Of a DNA stretch of 64,000 nucleotides, positions 7,513 to 14,474 are shown one piece after another. The stretch is from Priestia abyssalis (GTDB taxonomy: Bacteria; Bacillota; Bacilli; Bacillales; Bacillaceae_H), in contig NZ_KV917369.1 of the NCBI RefSeq assembly GCF_002019595.1, positions 2,744,624 through 2,808,623 on the forward strand, read 5' to 3'. The position numbers were made by a program, and so were the translations under genes. Each line of letters starts with the position of its first letter. The stretch's first letter is position 1. The notes under the pieces are model-generated. The model had not been told where the DNA came from. It worked only from the letters and a program-made list of their open reading frames with translations, and did no database searches.

Positions 7513-8022
7513 TTATTTATCCTTTACCTGAAGGTCAAATTCCTCTGGTTCTCCTGGTGTTTTCAAAGTTTCCCTAAGACGAATTGTCCAATTGTCCAAT
7601 TTTGTATCGTATTTTATTCTCTTAACCACTATAACTTCATTCTCATCAATTTTTTCGTTAAGCAGAGCCTTACGAAGAGCTTGAGTGTCTGATAAGTTTG
7701 CACCGTCAGGCTTTTTACTTTTAATTACAGAAACCTTTTTGGCACCCGCACCGCCAGGATATGAATCTGTAGTAGGACCTGAAAACCAAACACGAACCTT
7801 TTGACCAAGTTCAACGTCTTCAGGGACCTTTGAAACCCAATATGCACTATAAGCTTCTTTAAGCCCACCACTAGAGCTAAAATCTTCCGATTCCGAGCTG
7901 ACTACAAGTATCCTTCCTTCTTCTTTTTTTACAACATATCCCTCGGTATCGGGAGCTCCATTACATCCAACTAAAAGAATGCTTAAGAAAGAAAACAACG
8001 TAACAGAAATTATTTTTTTCAT
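7513..8022 (-). CDS. DUF3221 (YobA-like) lipoprotein
   Basis: 169 residues from ATG 8022, which follows CAGGAGCTGAAA. Signal and lipobox are MKKIISVTLFSFLSILLVGC. The DUF3221 pattern follows: TEGYVVKKEEGRILVVSS, then LGQKVRVWFSGPTTDSYPGGAGAKKVSVI. A C-terminal extension (about residues 110-169) resembles a second small domain (LLNEKIDENEVIVVKRIKYDTKLDNWTIRL). It is related to, but longer and more typical than, the lipoprotein at 703-1092, so the array holds at least two family members. Function unknown. Confidence 0.8.
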   Translation of the reverse strand: MKKIISVTLFSFLSILLVGCNGAPDTEGYVVKKEEGRILVVSSESEDFSSSGGLKEAYSAYWVSKVPEDVELGQKVRVWFSGPTTDSYPGGAGAKKVSVIKSKKPDGANLSDTQALRKALLNEKIDENEVIVVKRIKYDTKLDNWTIRLRETLKTPGEPEEFDLQVKDK

Positions 8023-8087
8023 TTTCAGCTCCTGTAAGGACAAGTTTTTAATATATAGCATTCTTTTTTATTACGTCTATTTCCTTT

Positions 8088-8118
8088 TTTCACTAACCTG
8101 CCCCGTTAGTTCAACAAG
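8088..8118. repeat. array palindrome L (single)
   Basis: TTTCACTAACCTGCCCC then GTTAGTTCAACAAG. Its left flank shares TTTCAC with copy K. Confidence 0.8.
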
Positions 8119-8129
8119 AAAAAGTAAGT

Positions 8130-8672
8130 CTATCCTGCGATACGGTTAAAAAATTTCGATTCTAACAAAACAGGATTGATACTCTTAATTTCTTCAAGAA
8201 ACAATCGGGTCTTTTTCTTAACTTCATTCTCGAACTGTTTTTTTAATACAGTGATTTCTTTAAAGGAACCATACTTAGCACCTCTTAAGAATTTTTCCTC
8301 TGTACATATAAAGCTATCTAGTGAAGTTCTTATTTCATATTTCAATTCACTTACTTTTATTAAATCCTTTTCAACCTTAAGTTCTAACCACTGCGAATCG
8401 TTTTCTATATATTTTAAAGCGACATAACCGTTTGTATCTAATAAACTTACTGTTTCATTTAAAAGCTTAAAATGTGTAAGAATAAGTTCAGAATAACTTC
8501 TTTTGGCAGACAAAGGTATGTTATCAGGGGGGGACGGAATAAAATTGTGTTCACCAACAGTAAGGGTAAAAAGACCATAAATTTGATGGTACTCTTTATC
8601 AAAGGTCAAAACGTCTATAATCCTTAATTCCTCTACATCATCCTCAAAAATTTCGTATTTAATATTTATCAA
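8130..8672 (-). CDS. soluble protein, unknown
   Basis: 180 residues starting at TTG 8672 behind GGAAGTGG. No signal or membrane segment. Acidic N-terminal half (YEIFEDDVEELRIIDVLTFDKEYHQIYGLFTLTVGEHNFIP in the first 45 residues) and a lysine-rich helical C-terminal half (KKQFENEVKKKTRLFLEEIKS). The overall look is like small cytoplasmic immunity-type proteins, but I cannot assign a family. Last cassette, between L and M. Confidence 0.6.
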   Translation of the reverse strand: MINIKYEIFEDDVEELRIIDVLTFDKEYHQIYGLFTLTVGEHNFIPSPPDNIPLSAKRSYSELILTHFKLLNETVSLLDTNGYVALKYIENDSQWLELKVEKDLIKVSELKYEIRTSLDSFICTEEKFLRGAKYGSFKEITVLKKQFENEVKKKTRLFLEEIKSINPVLLESKFFNRIAG

Positions 8673-8730
8673 TTCATTCCACTTCCAATCACCTAAAAGT
8701 GAGTTTGCTGTATATCACCATTATACATTC

Positions 8731-8763
8731 CTTCTTCAACTAACTGTCCGTTTGTTAAAGAAG
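8731..8763. repeat. array palindrome M (single, last copy)
   Basis: CTTCTTCAACTAAC-TGTCC-GTTTGTTAAAGAAG. It is the cleanest palindrome of the set: 12 of 14 arm positions pair. Confidence 0.85.
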
Positions 8764-8840
8764 AAAATTAACATTACACTTTAGGACAATCTGTTTATTT
8801 ACTAGACCGCAGAAAATCCAGACTTTCTTCCATAATCAAA

Positions 8841-8868
8841 CAAGCCCTTCCTGAAAGGAAGGGGCTTG
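8841..8868. terminator. hairpin beyond the array
   Basis: CAAGCCCTTCC/GGAAGGGGCTTG with T-rich flanks, 77 bp right of the last palindrome. Confidence 0.7.
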
Positions 8869-8881
8869 TTTAATTAATATA

Positions 8882-9197
8882 TGATTAATAGTAAATAAAA
8901 TCATTTTCCACCATTTGTTTAAACCATTTATCTGACTTACAAGTTCCGTATGTATGGTTGTAAATTAATCGAGCTGGGGATGTTTTTCAACGAGTTTAGA
9001 AACATTTTTAACTTCTTAGTCACCAAAACTAACTTTGAGATTATGGCATAAAATTCTTGTTTCTTTTATAAACGTTTTTAGTTAAGATAGCAATCAGAGA
9101 AAATGTGCAGCAAGTTATCCTGATTTATGCTCTATTTGGAAGCCATTATCTTCTTCAGTAAAGGTATTTCGTATACATCAATCGTATACACATTTAG
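8882..9197. other. gene-poor junction between array and backbone
   Basis: No intact gene. On the minus strand two short overlapping open stretches read like decayed coding sequence: RLIYNHTYGTCKSDKWFKQM then VENDFIYY-stop (about 8,895-8,985), and EVKNVSKLVEKHPQLD-stop (about 8,970-9,020) in another frame. I cannot assign them. Confidence 0.4.
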
Positions 9198-9497
9198 TTA
9201 ACAAAAAAGATCGATGGTTCCGGCCGTTTCCAGCACAACGTTGGAAATCAAATGTTCATGGTAATTATAACGGCGAAGCGTGCGCTTTTTACTAACGGCG
9301 CTTGTTCCGTCTAAATGAATGAGCGCTTTATTCGTAAAACAATATTCATCCGTTTTGGATTTAATCAGGAAATAAATTTTCTCCTGATCTTCATGCATGA
9401 CATAATCATCCGCATCGACCTTATCATAGTCGTGAGGTTGAATGACACTCCCTACATCACTTAATCCAAGAACATCAGAAGCCACTTTTTTAAACAT
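9198..9497 (-). pseudogene. truncated bacterial PH-domain protein (YvbH/YjqA type)
   Basis: The 99 codons match the N-terminal PH domain of YvbH-type proteins (SDVGSVIQPHDYDKVDADDY, IYFLIKSKTDEYCFTNKALI). Homologues continue for roughly another 90-100 residues after ETAGTIDL, but here the frame ends with FC-stop. Downstream sequence does not resume the family in any frame I checked. It marks the border between the accessory array and conserved backbone. A short product with the PH domain might still be made. Confidence 0.65.
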
Positions 9498-9605
9498 AAT
9501 ACCATCCCCGCTTTCTTTTGTTTACCATCCCTATCATTGTATCATGGATAAAGAAACCGTACATCCATATAGAATATTGTAGAAATAGCGCGATTATGCC
9601 TTCGT

Positions 9606-10568
9606 TTATACCGTCTTTCGGTCAATCAATTTATATGGCATGACAACACAAGAAGCGGAGTCTTTCATCAAACATTGTTGAAAAGCTTTTTGTCCCATCG
9701 CCCGAAGCGGCAATTCCATCGTCGTAATGTTTAAAGATTTGGCAATATCCTCATTATCAAATCCAATGATGGCCAAATCATCGGGGACAACAATTGCTTG
9801 TTTTTGGCATTGGATGATAACCCCTGCAGCGACAGAATCGTTTGTTACAAGCAGCGCGGTCGGGCGCTTTTGAAGCTTTAACCATTCCATGACAACCCGC
9901 TCGCCGTCTTCAATGTACAAACAATCTTTAAAAATCCATTCTTCTCGCAATGGTTCGCCAATCACCTGCAATACGTCCGTATAGGCTTCTCTTCGTTTTA
10001 AACTGCTTTTGCCTTCCGTTCGGTTAATGCAATAACCGATATGCCGATGACCTTTTTCAACCAAATAATTCATCGCGTCTTTAAAAGCACAATAATGATC
10101 AATACAGACGGACGAAACCTCCTTATCATCAATTTCCTCGCAGAGAACGATCGGTCCGTATGAAACATATTCCATGATGGCATCTAGTGGACTTTCTCGC
10201 GAAGTGATGACCAATCCGTCCACTTGTTTATGCTTCAGCATATCCAGTGCTTCCAGCTCTTTTTCTGCTTCATAATTCGTTTGGATCATCATCAATTTGT
10301 ATTCATTCACCTGTGCTTCTTGGGCGATTCCCTCAAGCAACAAGCTGAAATAGGGATGATGAATATGCGGAATAACCACCCCGATTACATTCGTCTTTCC
10401 TTTTGATAAATGAACCGCATTGATGTTTTTTTGATAATTCATTTGTTTAACCGCTTGCCAGACGGCTTCTCTTTTTTCCTCCGACACGTACGGGTGATTA
10501 TTTAGAACTCGTGATACGGTCGTGACGGAGACGTTTGCCAAGCTGGCAATATCACGTATATTGCTCAT
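9606..10568 (-). CDS. LacI/GalR-family transcriptional regulator
   Basis: 320 residues. N-terminal helix-turn-helix DIASLANVSVTTVSRVLNNH and hinge, then a periplasmic-binding-protein-like effector domain (NVIGVVIPHIHHPYFSLLLEGIAQ; ALLVTNDSVAAGVIIQCQ; PDDLAIIGFDNEDIAKSLNITTM). The ATG is preceded by GAGAGGGATGGATC. The likely ligand is a sugar, but no sugar operon adjoins it; a palindrome TGAAATGCGTTTCA at 10609-10622 in its own promoter region is a candidate autoregulatory operator. Confidence 0.9.
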   Translation of the reverse strand: MSNIRDIASLANVSVTTVSRVLNNHPYVSEEKREAVWQAVKQMNYQKNINAVHLSKGKTNVIGVVIPHIHHPYFSLLLEGIAQEAQVNEYKLMMIQTNYEAEKELEALDMLKHKQVDGLVITSRESPLDAIMEYVSYGPIVLCEEIDDKEVSSVCIDHYCAFKDAMNYLVEKGHRHIGYCINRTEGKSSLKRREAYTDVLQVIGEPLREEWIFKDCLYIEDGERVVMEWLKLQKRPTALLVTNDSVAAGVIIQCQKQAIVVPDDLAIIGFDNEDIAKSLNITTMELPLRAMGQKAFQQCLMKDSASCVVMPYKLIDRKTV

Positions 10569-10608
10569 GATCCATCCCTCTCTAATATTATCTTTTTAGC
10601 GCTTGCTA

Positions 10609-10622
10609 TGAAATGCGTTTCA
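10609..10622. promoter_or_regulatory. candidate LacI-type operator
   Basis: TGAAATGCGTTTCA, arms TGAAA/TTTCA, 41 bp upstream of the regulator start. A second palindrome, ACACTTTATAGTGT, overlaps its end at 10622-10635. Confidence 0.45.
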
Positions 10623-10722
10623 CACTTTATAGTGTAGATACGGCTTTTATATTTCGGAAATAAAAATGGGATAAGTGCTCATGCGGCTCTTATCGCCAAA
10701 AATCAGCTAAGGAGGCTAAAAC

Positions 10723-10845
10723 ATGTTTGGATTTCTTTTGTTGCCCGTTCTTTGCCTAATCGAATTAGCGGCAGCATCCATCGCTTTAAAAGGGAATGAT
10801 AACCCACTCGATTTGGAAGACTTTCATCGCTTTTATCATGACTAA
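10723..10845 (+). CDS. 40-residue hydrophobic small protein
   Basis: ATG 10723 is preceded by a near-perfect TAAGGAGG at nine bases, and the frame is followed directly by a strong terminator, so this is probably a real gene. It has a hydrophobic N-terminal helix (MFGFLLLPVLCLIELAAASI) and a charged tail with DLEDFHRFYHD. It is divergent from the LacI-type regulator and shares its promoter region, so it could be under that regulator's control. No known family. Confidence 0.7.
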   Translation: MFGFLLLPVLCLIELAAASIALKGNDNPLDLEDFHRFYHD

Positions 10846-10874
10846 ACAAAAGGGCATTCCTCCCTTTTGTTTAG
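10842..10874. terminator. terminator after the 40-residue gene
   Basis: CTAAACAAAAGGG/CCCTTTTGTTTAG, a 13-bp perfect stem with a seven-base loop. The left arm includes the stop codon of the small gene. Confidence 0.8.
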
Positions 10875-10924
10875 TTATTCTCCCAACTATAAGGTTCATC
10901 CTTTTACAAAAGAGCCCAAAGTGA

Positions 10925-11325
10925 TCATTCTTGCAAAAAATAAATGAACTTTTTCAAACTATGTGGCTTCTGTTTTCCACGCTTAATCACAAAATCAATC
11001 TTAACTCTTTCGGGTAGTTTTTGGTAATGGAGGGTGTTTGTCTTTTTTCGTCTGTATATAACATCTTCCGGTAGTATACTAATACCAAGCCCATCATTAG
11101 CAGCTTGCAGAATAGATTCAAATGAATCAAATTCCAAGATAGTTGGCTGATTGACATCACTATTACTATAAAAATCTAATAGCTTGCTCCTATATATACA
11201 ACTTGGATCACTATTTACAAGTAAAATTTGATCATGTTGGGGCAAAATGAGTATGATGCTTTCAAAGTAACTGTAAACGGTTTCGAACTGCGAATGATTG
11301 TATGTACCGCTTAAAAGGATTTCAA
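10925..11325 (-). pseudogene. LysR-family regulator, C-terminal remnant
   Basis: The open frame runs upstream past the TTG at 11245 to about 11,325 (VEILLSGTYNHSQFETVY then SYFESIILILPQHDQI) and continues FDSFESILQAANDGLGISIL, the typical end of a LysR substrate-binding domain. The DNA-binding half and first subdomain are missing. It abuts, head to head, a dehydrogenase remnant. Confidence 0.7.
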
Positions 11326-11420
11326 CGCCTGATGATATTGCAGAGGCTATCCTTTTTCAGCTGACTCAAGAGTCTGTCACAGGGCAAGTATTTACGATTG
11401 ATAACGGGCAAACACTTTGA
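11322..11420 (+). pseudogene. short-chain dehydrogenase, C-terminal remnant
   Basis: Reads STPDDIAEAILFQLTQ then ESVTGQVFTIDNGQTL-stop, the characteristic end of SDR-family oxidoreductases (D-I-A-x-A-x-x-F-L ... T-G-Q-x-x-x-x-D-G-G). No start or Rossmann fold remains. It overlaps the broken end of the LysR remnant by a few bases. Confidence 0.75.
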
Positions 11421-11512
11421 GATGTGATTAGAATAGATCATAAATTAGAGCTTATCGGCATACCTTTATACGTCAATGCTTTTAAAATAAGGAATAATGG
11501 AGGAACAAAATC

Positions 11513-11758
11513 ATGGCACATGAAATTAAAAAAGCGAAAATTAAATGTGAATTTACGAATGGTTTTTCTCTCTCCCCTGATACTTCAACAGAAAAAGCAT
11601 TATGGACCATTTTAGATGCAGTAAAAAAAGGGAAAACGGCAGAGGTAAAACTTGTGGCAGAATATATGGATGGAACAGAGGCCGATTTTGAATTTACAGA
11701 TCAAGAAGATTATGATTATGAAGACGATGATGAGGACGATGATGAAGATGACGACTAA
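11513..11758 (+). CDS. small protein with poly-acidic tail, unknown
   Basis: 81 residues. The first 60 look like a compact alpha/beta domain (IKKAKIKCEFTNGFSLSPDT, WTILDAVKKGKTAEVKLVAEYMDG). The last 18 residues are almost only Asp, Glu and Tyr (DYDYEDDDEDDDEDDD). A GGAGG site is well placed before the ATG. The tail could mimic nucleic acid or bind cations or basic proteins; that is speculation. No family recognised. Confidence 0.65.
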   Translation: MAHEIKKAKIKCEFTNGFSLSPDTSTEKALWTILDAVKKGKTAEVKLVAEYMDGTEADFEFTDQEDYDYEDDDEDDDEDDD

Positions 11759-11819
11759 TTCAGGTTGCATACCATTCATATAAGAGACTGATACTCTTAA
11801 TGACAAAAAAAGAGGATGG

Positions 11820-11920
11820 AAAGGCCCCGTCATAAAAATCTAGTAAAACCATGGGATTATGTGACGGGGACTTTCAATAAAATACAGTTTTTGTGTTTTA
11901 TTAGAGGCTTATAGGACAGT
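11820..11920. repeat. interspersed ~100-bp hairpin repeat, copy 1
   Basis: Begins AAAGGCCCCGTCATAAAAAT, ends TTTATTAGAGGCTTATAGGACAG. It is closely matched at 60475-60575. The stem is GGCCCCGTCA/TGACGGGG. It lies between two genes. Confidence 0.75.
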
Positions 11921-11944
11921 CTCTTTTGCAATGCTTTCAGCCAG

Positions 11945-12355
11945 CTATCCACCCGGCTGATTTGCTTTTTCATGTTCAGTCGTTTTTTTCAACGTTTTAA
12001 CCGATAACATCAAAACGGTCCAAAAAACGGCTCCGAAAATAAAAAGGGCTTTGAGTAAAAACGTCTCGACAACGAAAATGGCTGAAAAACCGAACGAAAG
12101 CCATACCATTGCAATGGCCATGATTTTTGCCCTTATGGGAATGCCGTTCCCGGAACGGAAGCTTTGGATATACGGACCAAGAATTTTATGAGTAATTAAC
12201 CATTGGTATAGCTTTTCTGAGCTTCTTATATAACATGCTGCCGCAAGTAAAAGAAACGGTGTTGTCGGCAATAAAGGCAAAAAAATACCTAAAACACCTA
12301 AAACCAACGAAATTGAACCAATGATGATTAACACTGGTTTTATCAATTGTTTCAT
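11945..12355 (-). CDS. DUF454 (YbaN-like) membrane protein
   Basis: 136 residues with the family hallmark LGVLGIFLPLLPTTPFLLLA in the first 40 residues and AACYIRSSEKLYQWLITHKILGPYI after it. Four membrane segments: two near the N-terminus and two around residues 80-118. It lies downstream of hrtA on the same strand, 97 bp away, without an obvious strong terminator, so it may be co-transcribed. The cellular role of the family is unknown. Confidence 0.85.
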   Translation of the reverse strand: MKQLIKPVLIIIGSISLVLGVLGIFLPLLPTTPFLLLAAACYIRSSEKLYQWLITHKILGPYIQSFRSGNGIPIRAKIMAIAMVWLSFGFSAIFVVETFLLKALFIFGAVFWTVLMLSVKTLKKTTEHEKANQPGG

Positions 12356-12452
12356 TTCATCACACCATCAAAAAGGGAATTGTCATGCCTAAATTTGAAG
12401 ATAATGGCACAACGCCATAAATATACAGGGATTATGGGCCCGTGTCAACTTT

Positions 12453-13145
12453 TCACCCCTTTTGAGGTGTTTGCTCATATAATGTGCCGTCTTTTATCAT
12501 GACGATACGATCACATAAATCTAGAACACGCTCGTCATGGGTTACCATAACTGCAGCTTTTCCCCTTATTTTGACTTCATGCGCCAGCATTTCGGCAACA
12601 TCTCTGCCACGCTTAGAATCCAAACTTGCTGTTGGTTCATCCGCTAAAATGATTTCCGGATCATTCATGAAGGCACGCGCAATCGCAACACGCTGACGTT
12701 CTCCGCCGGACAGTTTTTCCGGATAATGGTCCATACGATGACCTAAGCCTAGACGCTCTAATAACTCCTTCGCTTTCATTTCTGCTTGTTTGCCTGATCT
12801 CCCTGCTAACCTGGTTACAAGCAGCAATTGATCTACTACACTCAAATACGGCACAAGGTTAGACGCTTGGAAGACAAATCCAACCTTTTGAACACGTACG
12901 TCATTCAATTCTTTCAGTGAAAGATTTGTAATGTCTTCTTTATCAATTATAATCTTTCCGCTTGACGGAGAAAGCAATGCACCAGCAATGGATAAAAACG
13001 TACTTTTTCCCGATCCGGATGGACCAACGACCGCTACGAATTCTCCCTCTTTCACCCGTAAAGATACATGATGCAGTGCTGTAACAGCGGTTTCCCCTTC
13101 TCCGTACACTTTATAAATCTTTTCAAGCACTAATTTATCAGTCAC
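12453..13145 (-). CDS. hrtA: haem-regulated ABC exporter ATPase HrtA
   Basis: 230 residues with all ABC motifs: Walker A GPSGSGKS near 43, Q-loop VFQASNLVPYLS, signature LSGGERQR, Walker B IILADEPTAS, and the switch His in VTHDE. It belongs to the MacB/LolD-like branch that energises FtsX-type permeases. It overlaps hrtB by one base. Identification as HrtA rests on the neighbouring HrtB-like permease and HssRS-like two-component system, which together export excess haem in Firmicutes. Confidence 0.85.
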   Translation of the reverse strand: MTDKLVLEKIYKVYGEGETAVTALHHVSLRVKEGEFVAVVGPSGSGKSTFLSIAGALLSPSSGKIIIDKEDITNLSLKELNDVRVQKVGFVFQASNLVPYLSVVDQLLLVTRLAGRSGKQAEMKAKELLERLGLGHRMDHYPEKLSGGERQRVAIARAFMNDPEIILADEPTASLDSKRGRDVAEMLAHEVKIRGKAAVMVTHDERVLDLCDRIVMIKDGTLYEQTPQKG

Positions 13146-14248
13146 TATTCGACCCTCCCAATTGCTTCAATGGCATCTATTTTTGCAATACGTTGTAAAG
13201 ATAAAAGCGCTCCAATTACTGCGACACCAATCAATAATGCAGAGTACTTCACCAATGTATCCGTACCTAACTCAAATGGCATTCCTTCCGGGAACAGGGC
13301 ACTTACGCTGAATGTAAGCGCAATGCTCACTCCAATGGCTGCAGCCGCTAAAATCAGCACTTGGCCAATCAAGTTTTTCGCTAAATAAGATGTTTTAGCC
13401 CCAATTGCTTTTAATACACCGAATTGATTTGTTTTTTGCAGTGTAATGACGTAGAAGAATACAGCTTGTACAAATGCCGCAATCACAATTAAAAATGAAA
13501 TCATCATGGTCAGCGACCCTTGCTCTTCTTTATATCCAGGAATGTTTTTTATTACTTCTTCTTTTGTAAGCACTTCTATATGGGAAAGCTTTTTTTCTAA
13601 TGAAATTGATACATCTTCGTTCCCTGAAACAATGATGGCACTATAAGAAGGCTTTTGCTGTCTTCCTGTTGATTGTACCATTTGGTTCCAGCTTTCTATG
13701 TCTGTATACAGAACCGGCATATGGCTAAACATTTGACCTTCTGCAAATCCAACAATGGTCATACTTGCGCCCGTATCTTTATTTTCCAGTGTATCGCCAA
13801 TTACCACTCCGTCTCCTTTTAAGGATGCATCGGCAATCACTTCATTTTCACCAAGTTTTTCTATTAATTTCCCTTCTGAAACATCGGGCATAATCATGCT
13901 TTTTGATTCGACACCGAAAATCGTCACATCAATTTTTTTATCTTTGCCTGTTTGAGACAATGTCATCATCGTTTGGGATAAAGGGAATGCCTCCTTCACG
14001 CCTTCATGCCGACGAACCTCATCTAACTTTTCATTCGGGATGGAAGAACGAGCCAGCTTTTGCTCAGCATTATCTTGAAGGACCACGTAATCCCCTTTCA
14101 TATTTTCTATCGCGGATGCATTATCTGCCGCCAGTCCATTCGCTAACCCTGAAACAATAAATGTTAACCATGCAACAAGAATCATAATAAACCCAATTAA
14201 CATGTAACGTAACTTCGCGTGTTTTAGTTCGCGTACAGCAAGAAACAT
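13145..14248 (-). CDS. hrtB: haem-regulated ABC permease HrtB
   Basis: 367 residues: an N-terminal membrane helix (YMLIGFIMILVAWLTFIVSG), a roughly 200-residue extracytoplasmic domain, then three helices of the FtsX-like permease domain (from about 245). The start follows GGAGATG. It works with HrtA to remove haem from the membrane, as known for the Staphylococcus and B. anthracis homologues. Its promoter region holds the direct repeat ATGAAC-N5-ATGAAC, also present before hssR, supporting control by the adjacent regulator. Confidence 0.85.
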   Translation of the reverse strand: MFLAVRELKHAKLRYMLIGFIMILVAWLTFIVSGLANGLAADNASAIENMKGDYVVLQDNAEQKLARSSIPNEKLDEVRRHEGVKEAFPLSQTMMTLSQTGKDKKIDVTIFGVESKSMIMPDVSEGKLIEKLGENEVIADASLKGDGVVIGDTLENKDTGASMTIVGFAEGQMFSHMPVLYTDIESWNQMVQSTGRQQKPSYSAIIVSGNEDVSISLEKKLSHIEVLTKEEVIKNIPGYKEEQGSLTMMISFLIVIAAFVQAVFFYVITLQKTNQFGVLKAIGAKTSYLAKNLIGQVLILAAAAIGVSIALTFSVSALFPEGMPFELGTDTLVKYSALLIGVAVIGALLSLQRIAKIDAIEAIGRVE

Positions 14249-14326
14249 ATTTTGTCATCTCCATTCGTCTTTCCTTAATGTGAAGCCTAAGCCTCCTTGC
14301 TCACAAACTAATCATAAAAAAAGAAA

Positions 14327-14343
14327 ATGAACGGAACATGAAC
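14327..14343. promoter_or_regulatory. putative HssR box upstream of hrtBA
   Basis: Two ATGAAC hexamers (14327-14332 and 14338-14343), 11 bp apart start to start, 79 bp upstream of hrtB. On the coding strand this reads GTTCATGTTCCGTTCAT, like the direct repeats bound by HssR homologues. Confidence 0.7.
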
Positions 14344-14389
14344 AAATCATTACGTTTGCAGCTGGACTTTATTAGCGCTAAAATCTAAA

Positions 14390-14431
14390 AAAGCGAAATA
14401 AGACGGTCTCATCGCCATCTCATTTCGCTTT
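14390..14431. terminator. terminator after hssS
   Basis: AAAGCGAAAT/ATTTCGCTTT, 10-bp stem, 44 bp beyond the hssS stop and before the hrtBA promoter. Confidence 0.75.
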
Positions 14432-14474
14432 ATCCCGTATTAACGGGAAGTCCCCCCCACTGATGGAGGTTTCT

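Larger units (their letters stand above)
590..8764. other. array of small-gene cassettes separated by palindromic repeats
   Basis: Thirteen copies (A-M) of an imperfect palindrome lie at 602, 1187, 1637, 3263, 3702, 4361, 4801, 5981, 6488, 7130, 7403, 8088 and 8731. With the exception of the IS110 slot (C to D), exactly one small gene lies between each neighbouring pair. Spacing is 270-1,180 bp. All genes but one read on the minus strand, most with a good ribosome binding site of their own. Arms approximate CTTnTTnAACTAAC and GTTnGTTnAAnAAG around CTGCCCC. No recombinase other than the IS transposases is visible. The layout resembles integron cassettes or Xer pdif modules, but that is inference. 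Confidence 0.75.

Noticed and set aside
602..8763. CRISPR array reading of the repeated palindromes
   Set aside because: Intervals are 0.27-1.2 kb and contain genes; repeats vary in sequence and there are no uniform spacers or cas genes.
602..8763. Classical integron attC interpretation
   Set aside because: The units lack the GTTRRRY/RYYYAAC core arrangement in standard form, most are only 31-35 bp and no integron integrase is visible; the analogy is kept only as a model.
13170..13388. Ser/Thr/Pro/Ala-rich frames antisense to hrtB, hssS, gerAA, parC and others
   Set aside because: These are shadows of strong genes on the other strand, have reversed codon bias and lack ribosome binding sites.
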